Counted from the stretch's first letter, positions 1 through 8,667 are shown. The stretch: DNA of 64,000 nucleotides from Sva-07 sp963698435 (GCA_963698435.1 CAVOQV010000005.1:558001-622000), one strand, 5' to 3'. A program made the numbers and translations. The notes: generated by a model not told the origin, from the letters alone.

Positions 1-425
1 GCCGGCAGCGCGAGGTCGCCGGGACGGCCGACGTTGACCACGACGTTGCGGCTCGTGAAGTTCTCGGTGTCGTAGGCGACCTCGTTGACGGTGTCGTTCG
101 TGAGCGGCACCCACATACCGCCATAGCGCTCGGAGTGAGCCACGGGACAGCCCGACTCGCGAAGCTCCTTCCAGACCTCCGGTGCCTTCGGGTTGTAGGC
201 CGGGTCGGCGTGGTCGAAGTCGGTGGCGAAGTCCTCGACCGGGCCGTAGTCGTCGGCGTCGTAGGGCTTGCGTTGCCAGAGGTTGGTCCCCTCGGGGCTC
301 GACCCGATCACGAAGTCGAGGGTCTCGCCGTTGCGTTCCACGCTGATGATCTTGTTGCCGGTCTCCGGATCGATCCGGACGGTCGGCTCGGCGACAGTCG
401 ATTCGGTGCTCTCGTCGATGCTCAT
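1..425 (-). CDS. Cytochrome P450, N-terminal part (runs off window)
   Basis: This is the N-terminal ~141 residues of a cytochrome P450 haem monooxygenase; the haem-binding part lies outside the window. After an acidic leader, residues ~95-141 carry the pattern CPVAHSERYGGMWVPLTNDT followed by a V-x-x-V-x-x-D-x-x-x-F-x-S segment, typical of actinobacterial P450s of the steroid/alkane-oxidising type. The ATG lies one base after the ferredoxin stop, so the two are translationally linked and the ferredoxin is the likely electron donor. The substrate cannot be judged from this part. Confidence 0.85.
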   Translation of the reverse strand, partial: MSIDESTESTVAEPTVRIDPETGNKIISVERNGETLDFVIGSSPEGTNLWQRKPYDADDYGPVEDFATDFDHADPAYNPKAPEVWKELRESGCPVAHSERYGGMWVPLTNDTVNEVAYDTENFTSRNVVVNVGRPGDLALP

Positions 426-426
426 G

Positions 427-627
427 TCATCCGTTCTCTGTGATGGTGATGGCGTATTCGGGGCAGTTGGAGGCCGCGAGACGGGCCTTGTCCTGCAACT
501 CCGCGGGCACGTCGCCCTCGACGAGCAACATGGCCTGGCCATAGTCGTCGACATCGAACAACTCCGGCGCCAACGCGTAGCAACGGTTGTGGCCCTGGCA
601 CTTCTCTGCATCGAGGTGTACACGCAT
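427..627 (-). CDS. P450-associated 3Fe-4S-type ferredoxin with a His in the cluster motif
   Basis: A 66-residue soluble ferredoxin that should pass electrons to the adjacent P450. Cluster ligands are C10, C16 and C55 (in NCPEYA); the position normally held by the second Cys of CxxCxxC is H13 (CQGHNRC). Three Cys ligands imply a 3Fe-4S cluster, or a 4Fe-4S cluster with a non-Cys ligand. Ferredoxins with a variable residue here are known next to actinobacterial P450 genes. The ATG was chosen because the family begins just before the first Cys and because TACAGT sits 7 nt upstream, a leaderless promoter. It is the first gene of a two-gene unit with the P450. Confidence 0.88.
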   Translation of the reverse strand: MRVHLDAEKCQGHNRCYALAPELFDVDDYGQAMLLVEGDVPAELQDKARLAASNCPEYAITITENG

Positions 628-634
628 ATTTTCG

Positions 635-640
635 ACTGTA
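635..640 (-). promoter_or_regulatory. -10 element of the ferredoxin-P450 unit (leaderless)
   Basis: On the minus strand TACAGT is followed by 7 nt and the ferredoxin ATG. It matches the TANNNT hexamer and spacing seen at many starts in this window. Confidence 0.5.
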
Positions 641-696
641 GAGGCCAGAGTGGGGCCGTGACCAGCGAACGGCCAACTTTTTCGAACAACGTTCCA

Positions 697-1398
697 ATGC
701 TGCTGCTGCCGCCGTCGGAGGGCAAGGCGGAAGGCGGCAACCGACGTCGGGCGCCGTGGGCGCCGGAGTCCGGTTCGTTCGGATCCCGCCTCGGCGATCG
801 GCGCGCCGAGGTGGTCGACGCGCTCATCGGCGCCCGCGGCGGTGACGAGAAGCTGCTCGGCGTGAAGGGCGATCACCTACTGCGCGCCCAGTCGGCGAAC
901 ACCTCGCTGATCGGTGCCGCCACACTGCCGGCGTGGCAGCGCTACACCGGGGTCGTCTGGGACCATCTCGATCCCGACACCATTCCGGCAGCGGCTCGCA
1001 AGCAGATCGTCGTCGTGTCGGGCCTGCTGGGTCTGGTGCGCGGCGACGACCCGGTCCCGGACTACCGACTCAAGATGGGCGCGAACCTGGCGCCACTGGG
1101 CAAGCTGTCGACCTGGTGGCGCGACGCCGTCACGACCGAGATCGCCCGGCTCGCACGCAACCACGTGCTGGTCGATCTGCTCCCCCAGGAGCATCGAGCC
1201 GCCTGGGACCCGACATCGACGGGCGGACTCGAAGCGATCTCGGTCTCGCTCGTCGACCCCACGGGCAAGCCGGGCGGCCACTTCGCCAAGGCCGCAAAGG
1301 GAGCATTGGCGCGAGCGATCCTGGTCGACGGACTCGACGCGCTCGACACCTGGCGTGACGACCGGTTCCACCTGGAGATCAGCTGGGTGGGCGGGTGA
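697..1398 (+). CDS. yaaA: YaaA / DUF328 family peroxide-stress protein
   Basis: A 233-residue protein of the YaaA (UPF0246) family, which in E. coli lowers free intracellular iron during peroxide stress. The family signature LLPPSEGK is at residues 3-10, directly after the chosen ATG, which supports that start. A conserved SGLLGLVR-D-PVPDYRLKMG segment lies mid-protein and an F-K-G-ARG-like tail (GHFAKAAKGALARAI) near the C terminus. It is divergent to the ferredoxin and its 3' end overlaps the convergent MFS gene by 20 bases. Confidence 0.87.
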   Translation: MLLLPPSEGKAEGGNRRRAPWAPESGSFGSRLGDRRAEVVDALIGARGGDEKLLGVKGDHLLRAQSANTSLIGAATLPAWQRYTGVVWDHLDPDTIPAAARKQIVVVSGLLGLVRGDDPVPDYRLKMGANLAPLGKLSTWWRDAVTTEIARLARNHVLVDLLPQEHRAAWDPTSTGGLEAISVSLVDPTGKPGGHFAKAAKGALARAILVDGLDALDTWRDDRFHLEISWVGG

Positions 1399-2617
1399 AC
1401 GTCGTCGCCACGATCGCCAGCGCCGCCGGGATGATCACGATCGCCATCGCCTGACCCACCGAGAGCGCAGCGGTGTCTGCGAGCGCCCCGACCACCGTCG
1501 GCGTCACCACCACCGAGCCCCGCTGGCCGACCAACATGGCGGTGAACCCCGAACCCGGCGGACCCGGCCATCGTGCGGCTCGGTCGTAGAGCTGCGGGAA
1601 GAGGACCGAGGTTCCGAGCCCACCGATCAGGAACCCGATGATCGACACGGGCACACTCGCCAGCAGCGTCGCGAACACCGCGCCGATCAGGACGAGCACC
1701 GATGACCCGCGGATCAACGACGTCGGCCCGACGCGCACCTGGACCCAGTCGCCGCCCAGACGCCCGACCGTCATGGCGGCCGAGAAGATCACGAATCCCA
1801 GCCCGGCGACACCCGGGGCCGCGTCGAGGTCGTCGCCCAGGCGAAACGCCGCCCAGTCGCTGTTGGTCATCTCGATCGACATGGCGGCGGCGCCTCCCAC
1901 ACCCAACATGAGTCCGGCGAACGACCAGGCACCCGGCCCGCGAACCGTCCTCGACGGGGTCGACGTGTCGGGTGAGGACACCACCGAGCCCGGCGACGAA
2001 CTCCCCGCCGGCACCGGTGCCTCGAAGGTCGGTACGTCGTCGGTGCGGAGAAGGCCGGGCGCGACCAGCAGCAGCACGCCGACCAGCACGATCGCCACCA
2101 CGGTGAACTGCAGCGTCACACTCACCTCGGCGCGAAGAGCAGCCACCGTGACCAACCCGCCGGTCACCGCGCCGAGGCTCCAGAGCCCGTGTAGACGGTT
2201 CATCACCGGCGTGTGACGGCGGGCGCTCAACGCCGAACCCTGCACGTTCATCGCCACGTCGATGAAGATGTCGAAGAACAGCAGCCCGAACAGCCCGACT
2301 GCCAGCACGACGGGCGAGGTGGCGACACCGATCACCGGGAGGAAGCCGATCGAGAGCACCCCGCCGGCGATGAGGACACGCCGACTTCCCATGTCGGCCA
2401 CGAATCGGCCGGCGAAGAGCACCCCGATCAGGCTCGCCAGCCCACCGACCGTCAGGACCACTCCGAGCGTGCCGATCGACACGTCGACCTGCTCGCGCAG
2501 ATCCGGGAGCCGCGGCACGATCGTGGCGATCGTTGCGCCGTTCGTGAAGAACTGGATCGCAACGGAGCGCAGCGCTCGCTTGTCGACGTCCACCCCGGCG
2601 TTCTCGTCGAGTTCCAA
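1379..2617 (-). CDS. MFS transporter
   Basis: A 412-residue inner-membrane major facilitator superfamily protein with about 12 hydrophobic segments and a hydrophilic, Ser/Pro-rich loop around residues 190-225, the usual central cytoplasmic loop. The motif-A region GRFVADMGSRRV follows helix 2. It begins with TTG, preceded by GAGGG that overlaps the stop of the upstream methyltransferase gene, so translation is probably coupled. It is the last gene of the minus-strand run SDR - methyltransferase - MFS. The substrate is unknown. Confidence 0.82.
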   Translation of the reverse strand: MELDENAGVDVDKRALRSVAIQFFTNGATIATIVPRLPDLREQVDVSIGTLGVVLTVGGLASLIGVLFAGRFVADMGSRRVLIAGGVLSIGFLPVIGVATSPVVLAVGLFGLLFFDIFIDVAMNVQGSALSARRHTPVMNRLHGLWSLGAVTGGLVTVAALRAEVSVTLQFTVVAIVLVGVLLLVAPGLLRTDDVPTFEAPVPAGSSSPGSVVSSPDTSTPSRTVRGPGAWSFAGLMLGVGGAAAMSIEMTNSDWAAFRLGDDLDAAPGVAGLGFVIFSAAMTVGRLGGDWVQVRVGPTSLIRGSSVLVLIGAVFATLLASVPVSIIGFLIGGLGTSVLFPQLYDRAARWPGPPGSGFTAMLVGQRGSVVVTPTVVGALADTAALSVGQAMAIVIIPAALAIVATTFTRPPS

Positions 2618-2625
2618 CGCGACCC

Positions 2626-3918
2626 TCAGTCGGGCGCGGAGCCACGAAGACGTTCGATGACGTCGTCGCGGGTCACGTCGACGACCTGCGCGACCGGACG
2701 CCCTTCCCCGAGCACTGCCGCCATCGGGCCACCGCGGACCGCGCCGGCAGTGAGCACGACGAACGGCGTCGACGGCTCGACTTCATGAGCGATCGCGGCC
2801 TTCGCGATCGTGCGCCAGACCGCATCGATGCGCGCGAGGCCCGGTCGTGCCGGGGTGTTGACGCCGGCGAGCTCGTACAACCGCTCGATTCCGTCGGGGC
2901 CAGTCGCCCGGAACGCGACGGTGACGCCAGGAGCGACGCGCGGGTTCTCGACCACGTTCACGCAACCCACATCGTCGAGCAGCGTGCGTGCGATCTCCTT
3001 CAGCGTTCGTTCGTCGCGCTTCGGTGCCGGCGCCATCGACGCGACACGCTCGCGAGCCTGCTCGACGTAGTCGCGATCGGTGTCGAAGCCGATGAAGCGG
3101 CGCCCCGTGTTGACCGCCGCGACCGCGGTGGTTCCCGAACCCATGAACGGGTCGAGGACGACATCGCCGTCGTAGGTGTACAGCTGGAGGCAACGCTCGA
3201 CGAGGGCGACAGGGAACGGTGCCGGGTGGCCGACGCGCGTCGCGCTCTCGGCAGGGATCTCCCAGACGTCGAGCGTCGCCTCCATGAACTCGTCGCCGGG
3301 GATCGTGGCCACGCCGGGTTCGCCGGGCGACGCTGCGCCGCGTCCCACCCGATCAAAGCGTCCCTTGCTGGCGATGATCAGCCGTTCGGTGGTGTCGCGC
3401 AGCACCGGGTTGGCCGGCGAGCGATACGAACCCCACGCACACGAACCACTCGCACCGCGCTGCTTCTGCCAGATCACCTCGCCACGCAGCAGCAACCGGA
3501 GGTCGTCCTGCAGGATGGTCGTGACGTCGGCGGCCAGGCTGCGGTACGGGCGGCGACCCAGGTTGGCGACGTTGATCGCCATGCGCCCGCCGGGCTCGAG
3601 CGTGCGTACGCACTCTGCGAACACGTCCCGGAGCATGGCCAGATAGTCGAGGTAGTCGCCGGGAACATGGCCTTCGCCGAGCGCGGTCTCGTATTCCTTG
3701 CCGGCGAAGTAGGGCGGCGAGGTGACGACGAGCGCGACGGACGCATCGGGCACGGCTGCCATGTCGCGCGCGTCGCCGAGATGGATGACGTCGAGGTCTC
3801 CGGGCGAGCCCAACGTGTCGTCGTCGCTGACCTCGGGCGGCGCGAAACGCGCGTAGAAGTCGGTCGAGTCGTGCGACTCGCGCTTGCCGACGCCGAACGA
3901 CGAGGTGGACGTGCCCAT
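2626..3918 (-). CDS. Site-specific DNA methyltransferase (beta class, N4-C/N6-A) with C-terminal extension
   Basis: A 430-residue SAM-dependent DNA methyltransferase. The catalytic motif IV is TSPPY at residues 66-70 and the SAM-binding motif I is DPFMGSGTT at about 253-261; this order (IV before I) defines the beta class, and the S-P-P-Y form is most common in N4-cytosine enzymes. Residues ~295-430 form an extra domain that I do not recognise; it is rich in beta-strand-like stretches (PFVVLTAGAV, PVAQVVDVT). No restriction endonuclease gene is adjacent, so it looks like an orphan or a protein with a fused partner domain. It sits 10 bases after the SDR stop and 8 bases before the MFS start, in one likely operon. 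Confidence 0.85.
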   Translation of the reverse strand: MGTSTSSFGVGKRESHDSTDFYARFAPPEVSDDDTLGSPGDLDVIHLGDARDMAAVPDASVALVVTSPPYFAGKEYETALGEGHVPGDYLDYLAMLRDVFAECVRTLEPGGRMAINVANLGRRPYRSLAADVTTILQDDLRLLLRGEVIWQKQRGASGSCAWGSYRSPANPVLRDTTERLIIASKGRFDRVGRGAASPGEPGVATIPGDEFMEATLDVWEIPAESATRVGHPAPFPVALVERCLQLYTYDGDVVLDPFMGSGTTAVAAVNTGRRFIGFDTDRDYVEQARERVASMAPAPKRDERTLKEIARTLLDDVGCVNVVENPRVAPGVTVAFRATGPDGIERLYELAGVNTPARPGLARIDAVWRTIAKAAIAHEVEPSTPFVVLTAGAVRGGPMAAVLGEGRPVAQVVDVTRDDVIERLRGSAPD

Positions 3919-3928
3919 GTAGATCCGT

Positions 3929-4792
3929 TCAGTTCTCGGCGTCGTCGATCGAGAGGTTGACCGGCGGGTTCACGCCATCAGCGGCACGCTGAACGCGCGC
4001 CACGGATGCCTCGCGGGTGGAATCGTGAGTGAGAATCCAGAAGCGATCGGCCTTGATCGCGGCGACGACCGCCGCGGCGACCTCGGCGGCCGGGATCCCA
4101 CCGTCGACGCCCGAGACGAGCGCCTGGTTGATGAACTGCGCCATCGGGGACTCGACGGCCTCGGGTTCCTTGCCCATCAGGTCGGTCTTGACGAACTCCG
4201 GGCACAGCACGCTGGCGCCGACCGGTGACCCCATCAGTTCGAGTTCGAGGAACAGGCTCTCGCTCAGGCCGACGACCGCGTGCTTGCTCGCCACGTAGGG
4301 CGCGATGCCGGGTGCGCCGTTCAGGCCGGCGTGGGAGGCGGTGCTCACGATGTGGCCGACGCCCTGCTGCAGCATCACGGGCAGCGCAGCCCGGATGCCG
4401 TGGACGACACCGAGCACGTTGACGTCGAGCACGCGACGCCACAGGTCGATCGGATCGGTCCACGCATCGCCGACACCGGCGATGCCGGCGTTGTTGAACA
4501 TCACGTGGACTGCACCGAACCGTTCGAGCGCGAACTCGATCAGCTCATCGACCTCGGCCTCGGCGGTCGTATTGCACACCATCGTTGCGACGGACGCCCC
4601 GTCCTCGCTCAGGCGAGCCTCGACGTCGCGCAGCTTCGGCGCATCGATGTCGGCCAGCACCACACTCATCCCCTCGCCGATCATCGCTTCGGCGACGGCG
4701 AGTCCGATGCCGCTCGCGCCGCCGGTGATCACTGCGACGTTGCCGGGTGCGACCGCGGACGGGCGCGTGACAGCGGTGTGCGAGTCGGACAT
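3929..4792 (-). CDS. SDR family oxidoreductase
   Basis: A 287-residue short-chain dehydrogenase/reductase with NAD(P) motif TGGASGIG (residues ~24-31), NNAGIAG, catalytic Ser in VSTASH and YVASK (Y-x-x-x-K). D after the second strand (LADIDAPK) favours NAD(H). The start was set at the ATG at 4792 rather than the GTG one codon upstream because TAGATT lies 6 nt before it. It is the first gene of a minus-strand run with the DNA methyltransferase and an MFS transporter. The substrate is unknown. Confidence 0.85.
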   Translation of the reverse strand: MSDSHTAVTRPSAVAPGNVAVITGGASGIGLAVAEAMIGEGMSVVLADIDAPKLRDVEARLSEDGASVATMVCNTTAEAEVDELIEFALERFGAVHVMFNNAGIAGVGDAWTDPIDLWRRVLDVNVLGVVHGIRAALPVMLQQGVGHIVSTASHAGLNGAPGIAPYVASKHAVVGLSESLFLELELMGSPVGASVLCPEFVKTDLMGKEPEAVESPMAQFINQALVSGVDGGIPAAEVAAAVVAAIKADRFWILTHDSTREASVARVQRAADGVNPPVNLSIDDAEN

Positions 4793-4798
4793 CACCCA

Positions 4799-4804
4799 AA
4801 TCTA
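4799..4804 (-). promoter_or_regulatory. -10 element of the SDR-methyltransferase-MFS run
   Basis: TAGATT on the minus strand, 6 nt before the SDR ATG at 4792. Confidence 0.5.
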
Positions 4805-4835
4805 GGACGCCGCACCCTGGCCCCGAAGGGATGGC

Positions 4836-4890
4836 CACACCCCACACCCCACACCCCACACCCACACCCACCCACCCCACACCCCACCCC
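4836..4890. repeat. Low-complexity CACCCC/CACACCC tract
   Basis: About 55 bases made only of A and C on the plus strand, mostly 6- and 7-base units of CACCCC type. It fills the 176-base gap between two minus-strand SDR genes, upstream of the -10 of the first one. A function is not evident. Confidence 0.85.
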
Positions 4891-4920
4891 GCGTACCCTC
4901 GACGTTTGCGCTCGGCTTCT

Positions 4921-4937
4921 GGTGGGACGGGTCACCC
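4921..4937. repeat. 17-bp dispersed repeat, copy 1 (GGTGGGACGGGTCACCC)
   Basis: A 17-base string identical to 22510-22526, preceded in both places by TTCT. It holds a small GGTG/CACC inverted repeat. It lies in the gap downstream of the minus-strand SDR at 4972. Confidence 0.6.
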
Positions 4938-4971
4938 AGGCCCGTGCGCAGGCGTGGACTGGGCGAGTTGG

Positions 4972-5766
4972 TCAGAAGGAGTGATAGCCGCCGTCGATGG
5001 TGATCACGTCGCCGGTGTGATAGCTCGACGCCCGGCTGGCCAGGTAGACGGCGAGACCGCCGAAGTCGTCGGCGGTGCCCCAGCGCCTCATCGGGACACG
5101 AGGCAGCACGTTCGAGACGAACTTGTCCCACCCGAACGCACCGGCGGTCATGTCGGTCTCGATCCAGCCGGGCAGAACCGAGTTGCACCGGATGCCGTGC
5201 CGAGCGTGCTGCACGGCGATCGCTTTCATCATCGAGTTCACGCCTGCCTTCGACGCGCCGTAGTGCTGGCCCGACTGCTGACCGAAGAACGCAGAGCCCG
5301 ACGTCGTGAACACGATCGATCCACCCGCCTCGTCGCCATCGGCGTGGCGGGCCGCCATGTGTCTGGCAGCCTCACGGGCGGTGAAGAACGCTCCGTCGAG
5401 GTTGACCCGCATCACGCGCCGCCACTCGTCCGAGGTCATCCCCACGAAGCTCGGCGCCTGACCACCGATGCCGGCGTTGACGAAGCACGAGTCGATGCGT
5501 CCGAGTTCCCCGATCGTGTCGGCCATCGCCTGAACCACCGCATCCTCGTCGCCGACGTCGCAGACGATCGACAGCAACTCGACATCGTGGCGCCCGAGCT
5601 GCTCGATGGCGGCGTCGTTCTTGTCCGGGTTGGTTCCCCAGATCGCCACGTCGGCGCCGTGCGCAGCCAGCGCGTCGGCCATCCCGAGCCCGATTCCACC
5701 GTTTCCGCCGGTGACCAATGCGACATGTCCGGTGAGGTCGAACGGTGATCCAGCGGGAAGCGTCAT
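4972..5766 (-). CDS. SDR family oxidoreductase
   Basis: A 264-residue short-chain dehydrogenase with TGGNGGIG (residues ~19-26), VNAGIGG, catalytic Ser region FTTSGSA, Y-x-x-x-K in HYGASKAG, and the C-terminal TGDVITIDGG segment usual in classical SDRs acting on 3-hydroxy/3-oxo substrates or polyols. The start is supported by TACAGT 7 nt upstream. It is divergent from dxs, with 61 bases between the starts. It is not part of the preceding minus-strand run, because 179 bases including the CACCCC tract separate them. Confidence 0.86.
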   Translation of the reverse strand: MTLPAGSPFDLTGHVALVTGGNGGIGLGMADALAAHGADVAIWGTNPDKNDAAIEQLGRHDVELLSIVCDVGDEDAVVQAMADTIGELGRIDSCFVNAGIGGQAPSFVGMTSDEWRRVMRVNLDGAFFTAREAARHMAARHADGDEAGGSIVFTTSGSAFFGQQSGQHYGASKAGVNSMMKAIAVQHARHGIRCNSVLPGWIETDMTAGAFGWDKFVSNVLPRVPMRRWGTADDFGGLAVYLASRASSYHTGDVITIDGGYHSF

Positions 5767-5773
5767 CCGGCCG

Positions 5774-5779
5774 ACTGTA
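5774..5779 (-). promoter_or_regulatory. -10 element of SDR 4972-5766 (leaderless)
   Basis: TACAGT on the minus strand, 7 nt before the ATG; the same hexamer as at the ferredoxin gene. Confidence 0.5.
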
Positions 5780-5812
5780 CGGGTCCGTCACGCACCGACC
5801 CAGCAGTGGAGA

Positions 5813-5818
5813 TAGCGT
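5813..5818 (+). promoter_or_regulatory. -10 element of dxs
   Basis: TAGCGT, 9 nt before the dxs ATG. The identical hexamer precedes the genes at 9526, 28430 and 57711. Confidence 0.45.
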
Positions 5819-5827
5819 CGCAGTCGC

Positions 5828-7756
5828 ATGTATCTGGAGCGAGTCCGCCAACCCGCCGATCTGCGAGATCTGTCGTACGACGAACTTCGCGACCTCGCCG
5901 GCGAGATCCGCGACTTCGTCGTCTCCGCGGTGTCCGACACCGGTGGCCACCTGGGCTCGAATCTCGGTGCCGTCGAACTGACCCTCGCGATGCACAGGGT
6001 GTTCGAGTCACCGACCGATGCGATCCTCTGGGACACCGGCCACCAGGCCTACATCCACAAGATCGTCACCGGCCGCCAGAAGCAGTTCGAGCAACTGCGA
6101 CAACAGGGTGGGCTGTCCGGATATCCCAGTCGCGAGGAATCGGAACACGACTACATCGAGAACAGCCACGCGTCGACCGTGCTCTCGTACGCCTACGGGA
6201 TGGCGGTGGCTCGCGACCTCGGCACCGACCCTCACCGCCACATCGTTGCGGTGATCGGCGACGGCTCGCTGACCGGGGGAATGGCCTACGAGGCGATCAA
6301 CAACATCGGCCACGGCGACAAGCAGGTCATCATCGTCCTCAACGACAACGGCCGCTCGTACGCGCCGACGGTGTCGATGCTGTCGGCCAGCGCACAGGGC
6401 CGTGACGTGCAGGCCAACCATCCGAGCGTGACCGATCGGGTGACCGACAAGTTGTCCCACGCGCTCACCGACATCCGCACGAACCCGGTCTACGTGCGCC
6501 GCCAGCGCCGCCTCGAGGAGTTCCTCGGCCACCTTCCCGTGGTCGGCCACCAGGCGGAGTCCGCGATGGACGCGTTCAAAGCAGGCGTGCGCGAGTTCCT
6601 CCAGCCACCGTCGTTCTTCGAGGCGCTCGGCGTGCGCTACGTCGGTCCGTTCGACGGCCACAACGTCGAAGAGATGGAGCACGCGTTCCGCAACGCAATC
6701 GAACTGTCCGAGGAGGGTCCGATCCTCGTGCACGTACTCACGCAGAAGGGCCGGGGCTACTCCCCCGCCGAGGACGACGACGAAAAGCATCTGCACGACG
6801 CGCCGGTGTTCGATCCGTTGGTGGGCCCACCGAAGGCCGTGTCGACCGGCTACACCCAGGCCTTCGCAGAGGCGATTCTGAAGGAAGCCGAAGCCGACAA
6901 CCGGATCGTGGCGATCACCGCAGCGATGCCCGGCCCGACCGGACTACTGCCCTTCCAGGAGCGTTTCCCCGATCGATTCTTCGACGTCGGAATCGCCGAA
7001 CAGCACGCGGTGACCGGCGCTGCCGGCATGGCGATGGGCGGCTTGCGACCCGTCGTCGCGATCTACTCGACCTTCCTCAACCGGGCTTGGGACCAGGTCG
7101 TGTACGACGTCGCACTGCACCGACTTCCGGTGGTCTTCTGTCTCGACCGAGCCGGCGTCACCGGCCCCGACGGCGCCAGCCACCACGGGGTCTACGACAT
7201 GGCGCTGCTGTCGAAGGTTCCCGGGATGCGGGTCCTCGCCCCGTCGAGCGCGCAGGAACTTGCGCAGATGATGCACGACGCCGTGACGCTCGCCGACTCC
7301 GGGCCGGTCGCGATCCGGTACCCGCGCGGCGCGGCCCGTCAAGTGAGCGAACACGAAGTCGGTTCTGGTCTCTCGGCTCGCAAGGTGGCCGACGGGTCGG
7401 GCGTCTGCGTCATCGCAGTCGGCAAGATGCTCGAAGCCGCCGAGAGAGCGGCGGCGACGCTGGCGGACGACGGGATCGAGGTGACGGTGTGGGATGCACG
7501 CTGCTGCGCCCCGCTCGACCCCGAGATGATCGCCGACGCCGCATCTCACGATCGGGTGATCACGATCGAGGACGGGGTTCGCGACGGAGGGATCGGCATG
7601 TCGATCGCAGACGCAGTCTGCGCCGTCGACCAGTCGACACACGTCGACGTGCTCGGGCTCCCCATCAAATTCATCCCGCACGACCCGAAGTCCGACGCAA
7701 TCCTGACGCGCTTCGGACTCGACGCCGACAGCATCGTCGCACTCGCCCGCAACTGA
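5828..7756 (+). CDS. dxs: 1-deoxy-D-xylulose-5-phosphate synthase
   Basis: A 642-residue thiamine-diphosphate enzyme joining pyruvate and glyceraldehyde 3-phosphate, the first step of the MEP isoprenoid pathway. Full length for the family (about 620-650). H41 in TGGHLGSNLG and the TPP/Mg motif GDGSLTGGMAYEAINN (from residue 144) are intact. The pyrimidine-binding Glu lies in DVGIAEQHAVTGAAGMA, and the C-terminal transketolase domain follows. It is divergent from an SDR and followed by an enoyl-CoA hydratase gene 74 bases on. Confidence 0.96.
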   Translation: MYLERVRQPADLRDLSYDELRDLAGEIRDFVVSAVSDTGGHLGSNLGAVELTLAMHRVFESPTDAILWDTGHQAYIHKIVTGRQKQFEQLRQQGGLSGYPSREESEHDYIENSHASTVLSYAYGMAVARDLGTDPHRHIVAVIGDGSLTGGMAYEAINNIGHGDKQVIIVLNDNGRSYAPTVSMLSASAQGRDVQANHPSVTDRVTDKLSHALTDIRTNPVYVRRQRRLEEFLGHLPVVGHQAESAMDAFKAGVREFLQPPSFFEALGVRYVGPFDGHNVEEMEHAFRNAIELSEEGPILVHVLTQKGRGYSPAEDDDEKHLHDAPVFDPLVGPPKAVSTGYTQAFAEAILKEAEADNRIVAITAAMPGPTGLLPFQERFPDRFFDVGIAEQHAVTGAAGMAMGGLRPVVAIYSTFLNRAWDQVVYDVALHRLPVVFCLDRAGVTGPDGASHHGVYDMALLSKVPGMRVLAPSSAQELAQMMHDAVTLADSGPVAIRYPRGAARQVSEHEVGSGLSARKVADGSGVCVIAVGKMLEAAERAAATLADDGIEVTVWDARCCAPLDPEMIADAASHDRVITIEDGVRDGGIGMSIADAVCAVDQSTHVDVLGLPIKFIPHDPKSDAILTRFGLDADSIVALARN

Positions 7757-7773
7757 GTGCGCTGCCCGACCCT

Positions 7774-7806
7774 CGGTCTCCCGGGGACGGGGCCGGAACG
7801 GACCCT
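7774..7806. repeat. Palindromic element with CCGGGGACGGGGCCGG core, copy 1
   Basis: The 16-base core at 7781-7796 is identical to 21643-21658. It is flanked by GGTC and GGACC arms that form an imperfect inverted repeat. In both places it ends about 30 bases before an enoyl-CoA hydratase gene, close to where a -35 region would lie. Confidence 0.6.
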
Positions 7807-7817
7807 GGCGGTTCTCG

Positions 7818-7823
7818 TAGGGT
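7818..7823 (+). promoter_or_regulatory. -10 element of enoyl-CoA hydratase 7831
   Basis: TAGGGT, 7 nt before the GTG start. This is the main support for that start codon. Confidence 0.5.
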
Positions 7824-7830
7824 TGGCGAG

Positions 7831-8667
7831 GTGAGCGAACGACCGGACCCCTACGCCGCGTACACGCACCTCCGCTTCGAGCGGCCGAGCGACGGCGTGT
7901 TGTTGATCACGCTCGACGACCCGGAGCGGCTCAACGCCACGGGGCCCGACATGCACCTGCAGTTGTCGCGAGTGTTCCGCACGGTCGACGATGACCCAGC
8001 GGTGCGCGCGGTCGTGGTCACCGGCGCTGGGAAGGCCTTCTCGGCCGGAGGCGACCTCGACTGGATCGCCGAGCAGGTCGGCGACTACACGCAGACCATC
8101 CGCGTGATGCGCGAGGCCGGCGACATCGTCCGAACGATGATCGACTGCGACACGCCGATCGTCTCCGCGATCAACGGAGTCGCCGTCGGTGCCGGACTCG
8201 CAGTGGCCTTGATGGCCGACGTGAGCGTCATCGCCGAGGACGCTCGTCTCACCGACGGCCACATCCGACTCGGCGTCGCCGGCGGTGATCACGCAGTGGC
8301 GATCTGGCCGCTGCTGTGCGGCATGGCGAAGGCGAAGTACTACCTGCTCACCGCCGACTTCCTGGACGGGCGCGAGGCCGAGCGCATCGGGCTGGTGTCG
8401 AAAGCCGTGCCCGCCGACGAGGTGCTGACGACTGCGATGGGGGTGGCGGAAAAGCTCGCGGCCGGCCCGGTCGATGCGACGAGGATGACCAAACGGGCGC
8501 TCAACCACTGGCTGCGACAGGCGCTGCCCAACTTCGAGGCATCGCTGGCTTACGAGATGCTGAACTTCCTCGGCCCCGATGCCGTCGAAGGCCTGGCGGC
8601 GCTCCAGCAGAAGCGGCGGCCCGACTTCCACGCGACCGTCGCGGACGATGCGGGAGCCGTGTCGTGA
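7831..8667 (+). CDS. Enoyl-CoA hydratase/isomerase family protein
   Basis: A 278-residue crotonase-fold protein. The CoA oxyanion-hole segments are present: AFSAGGDL (residues ~70-77) and the NGVAVGAGLAVALMADV segment. The Glu pair of true hydratases is not clear (the second segment reads DGHIRLGVAGGD), so hydration is not certain and isomerase or other crotonase chemistry is possible. GTG start chosen from the -10 TAGGGT 7 nt upstream. The stop overlaps the next gene by four bases (GTGA), so the two are coupled. Confidence 0.85.
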   Translation: MSERPDPYAAYTHLRFERPSDGVLLITLDDPERLNATGPDMHLQLSRVFRTVDDDPAVRAVVVTGAGKAFSAGGDLDWIAEQVGDYTQTIRVMREAGDIVRTMIDCDTPIVSAINGVAVGAGLAVALMADVSVIAEDARLTDGHIRLGVAGGDHAVAIWPLLCGMAKAKYYLLTADFLDGREAERIGLVSKAVPADEVLTTAMGVAEKLAAGPVDATRMTKRALNHWLRQALPNFEASLAYEMLNFLGPDAVEGLAALQQKRRPDFHATVADDAGAVS

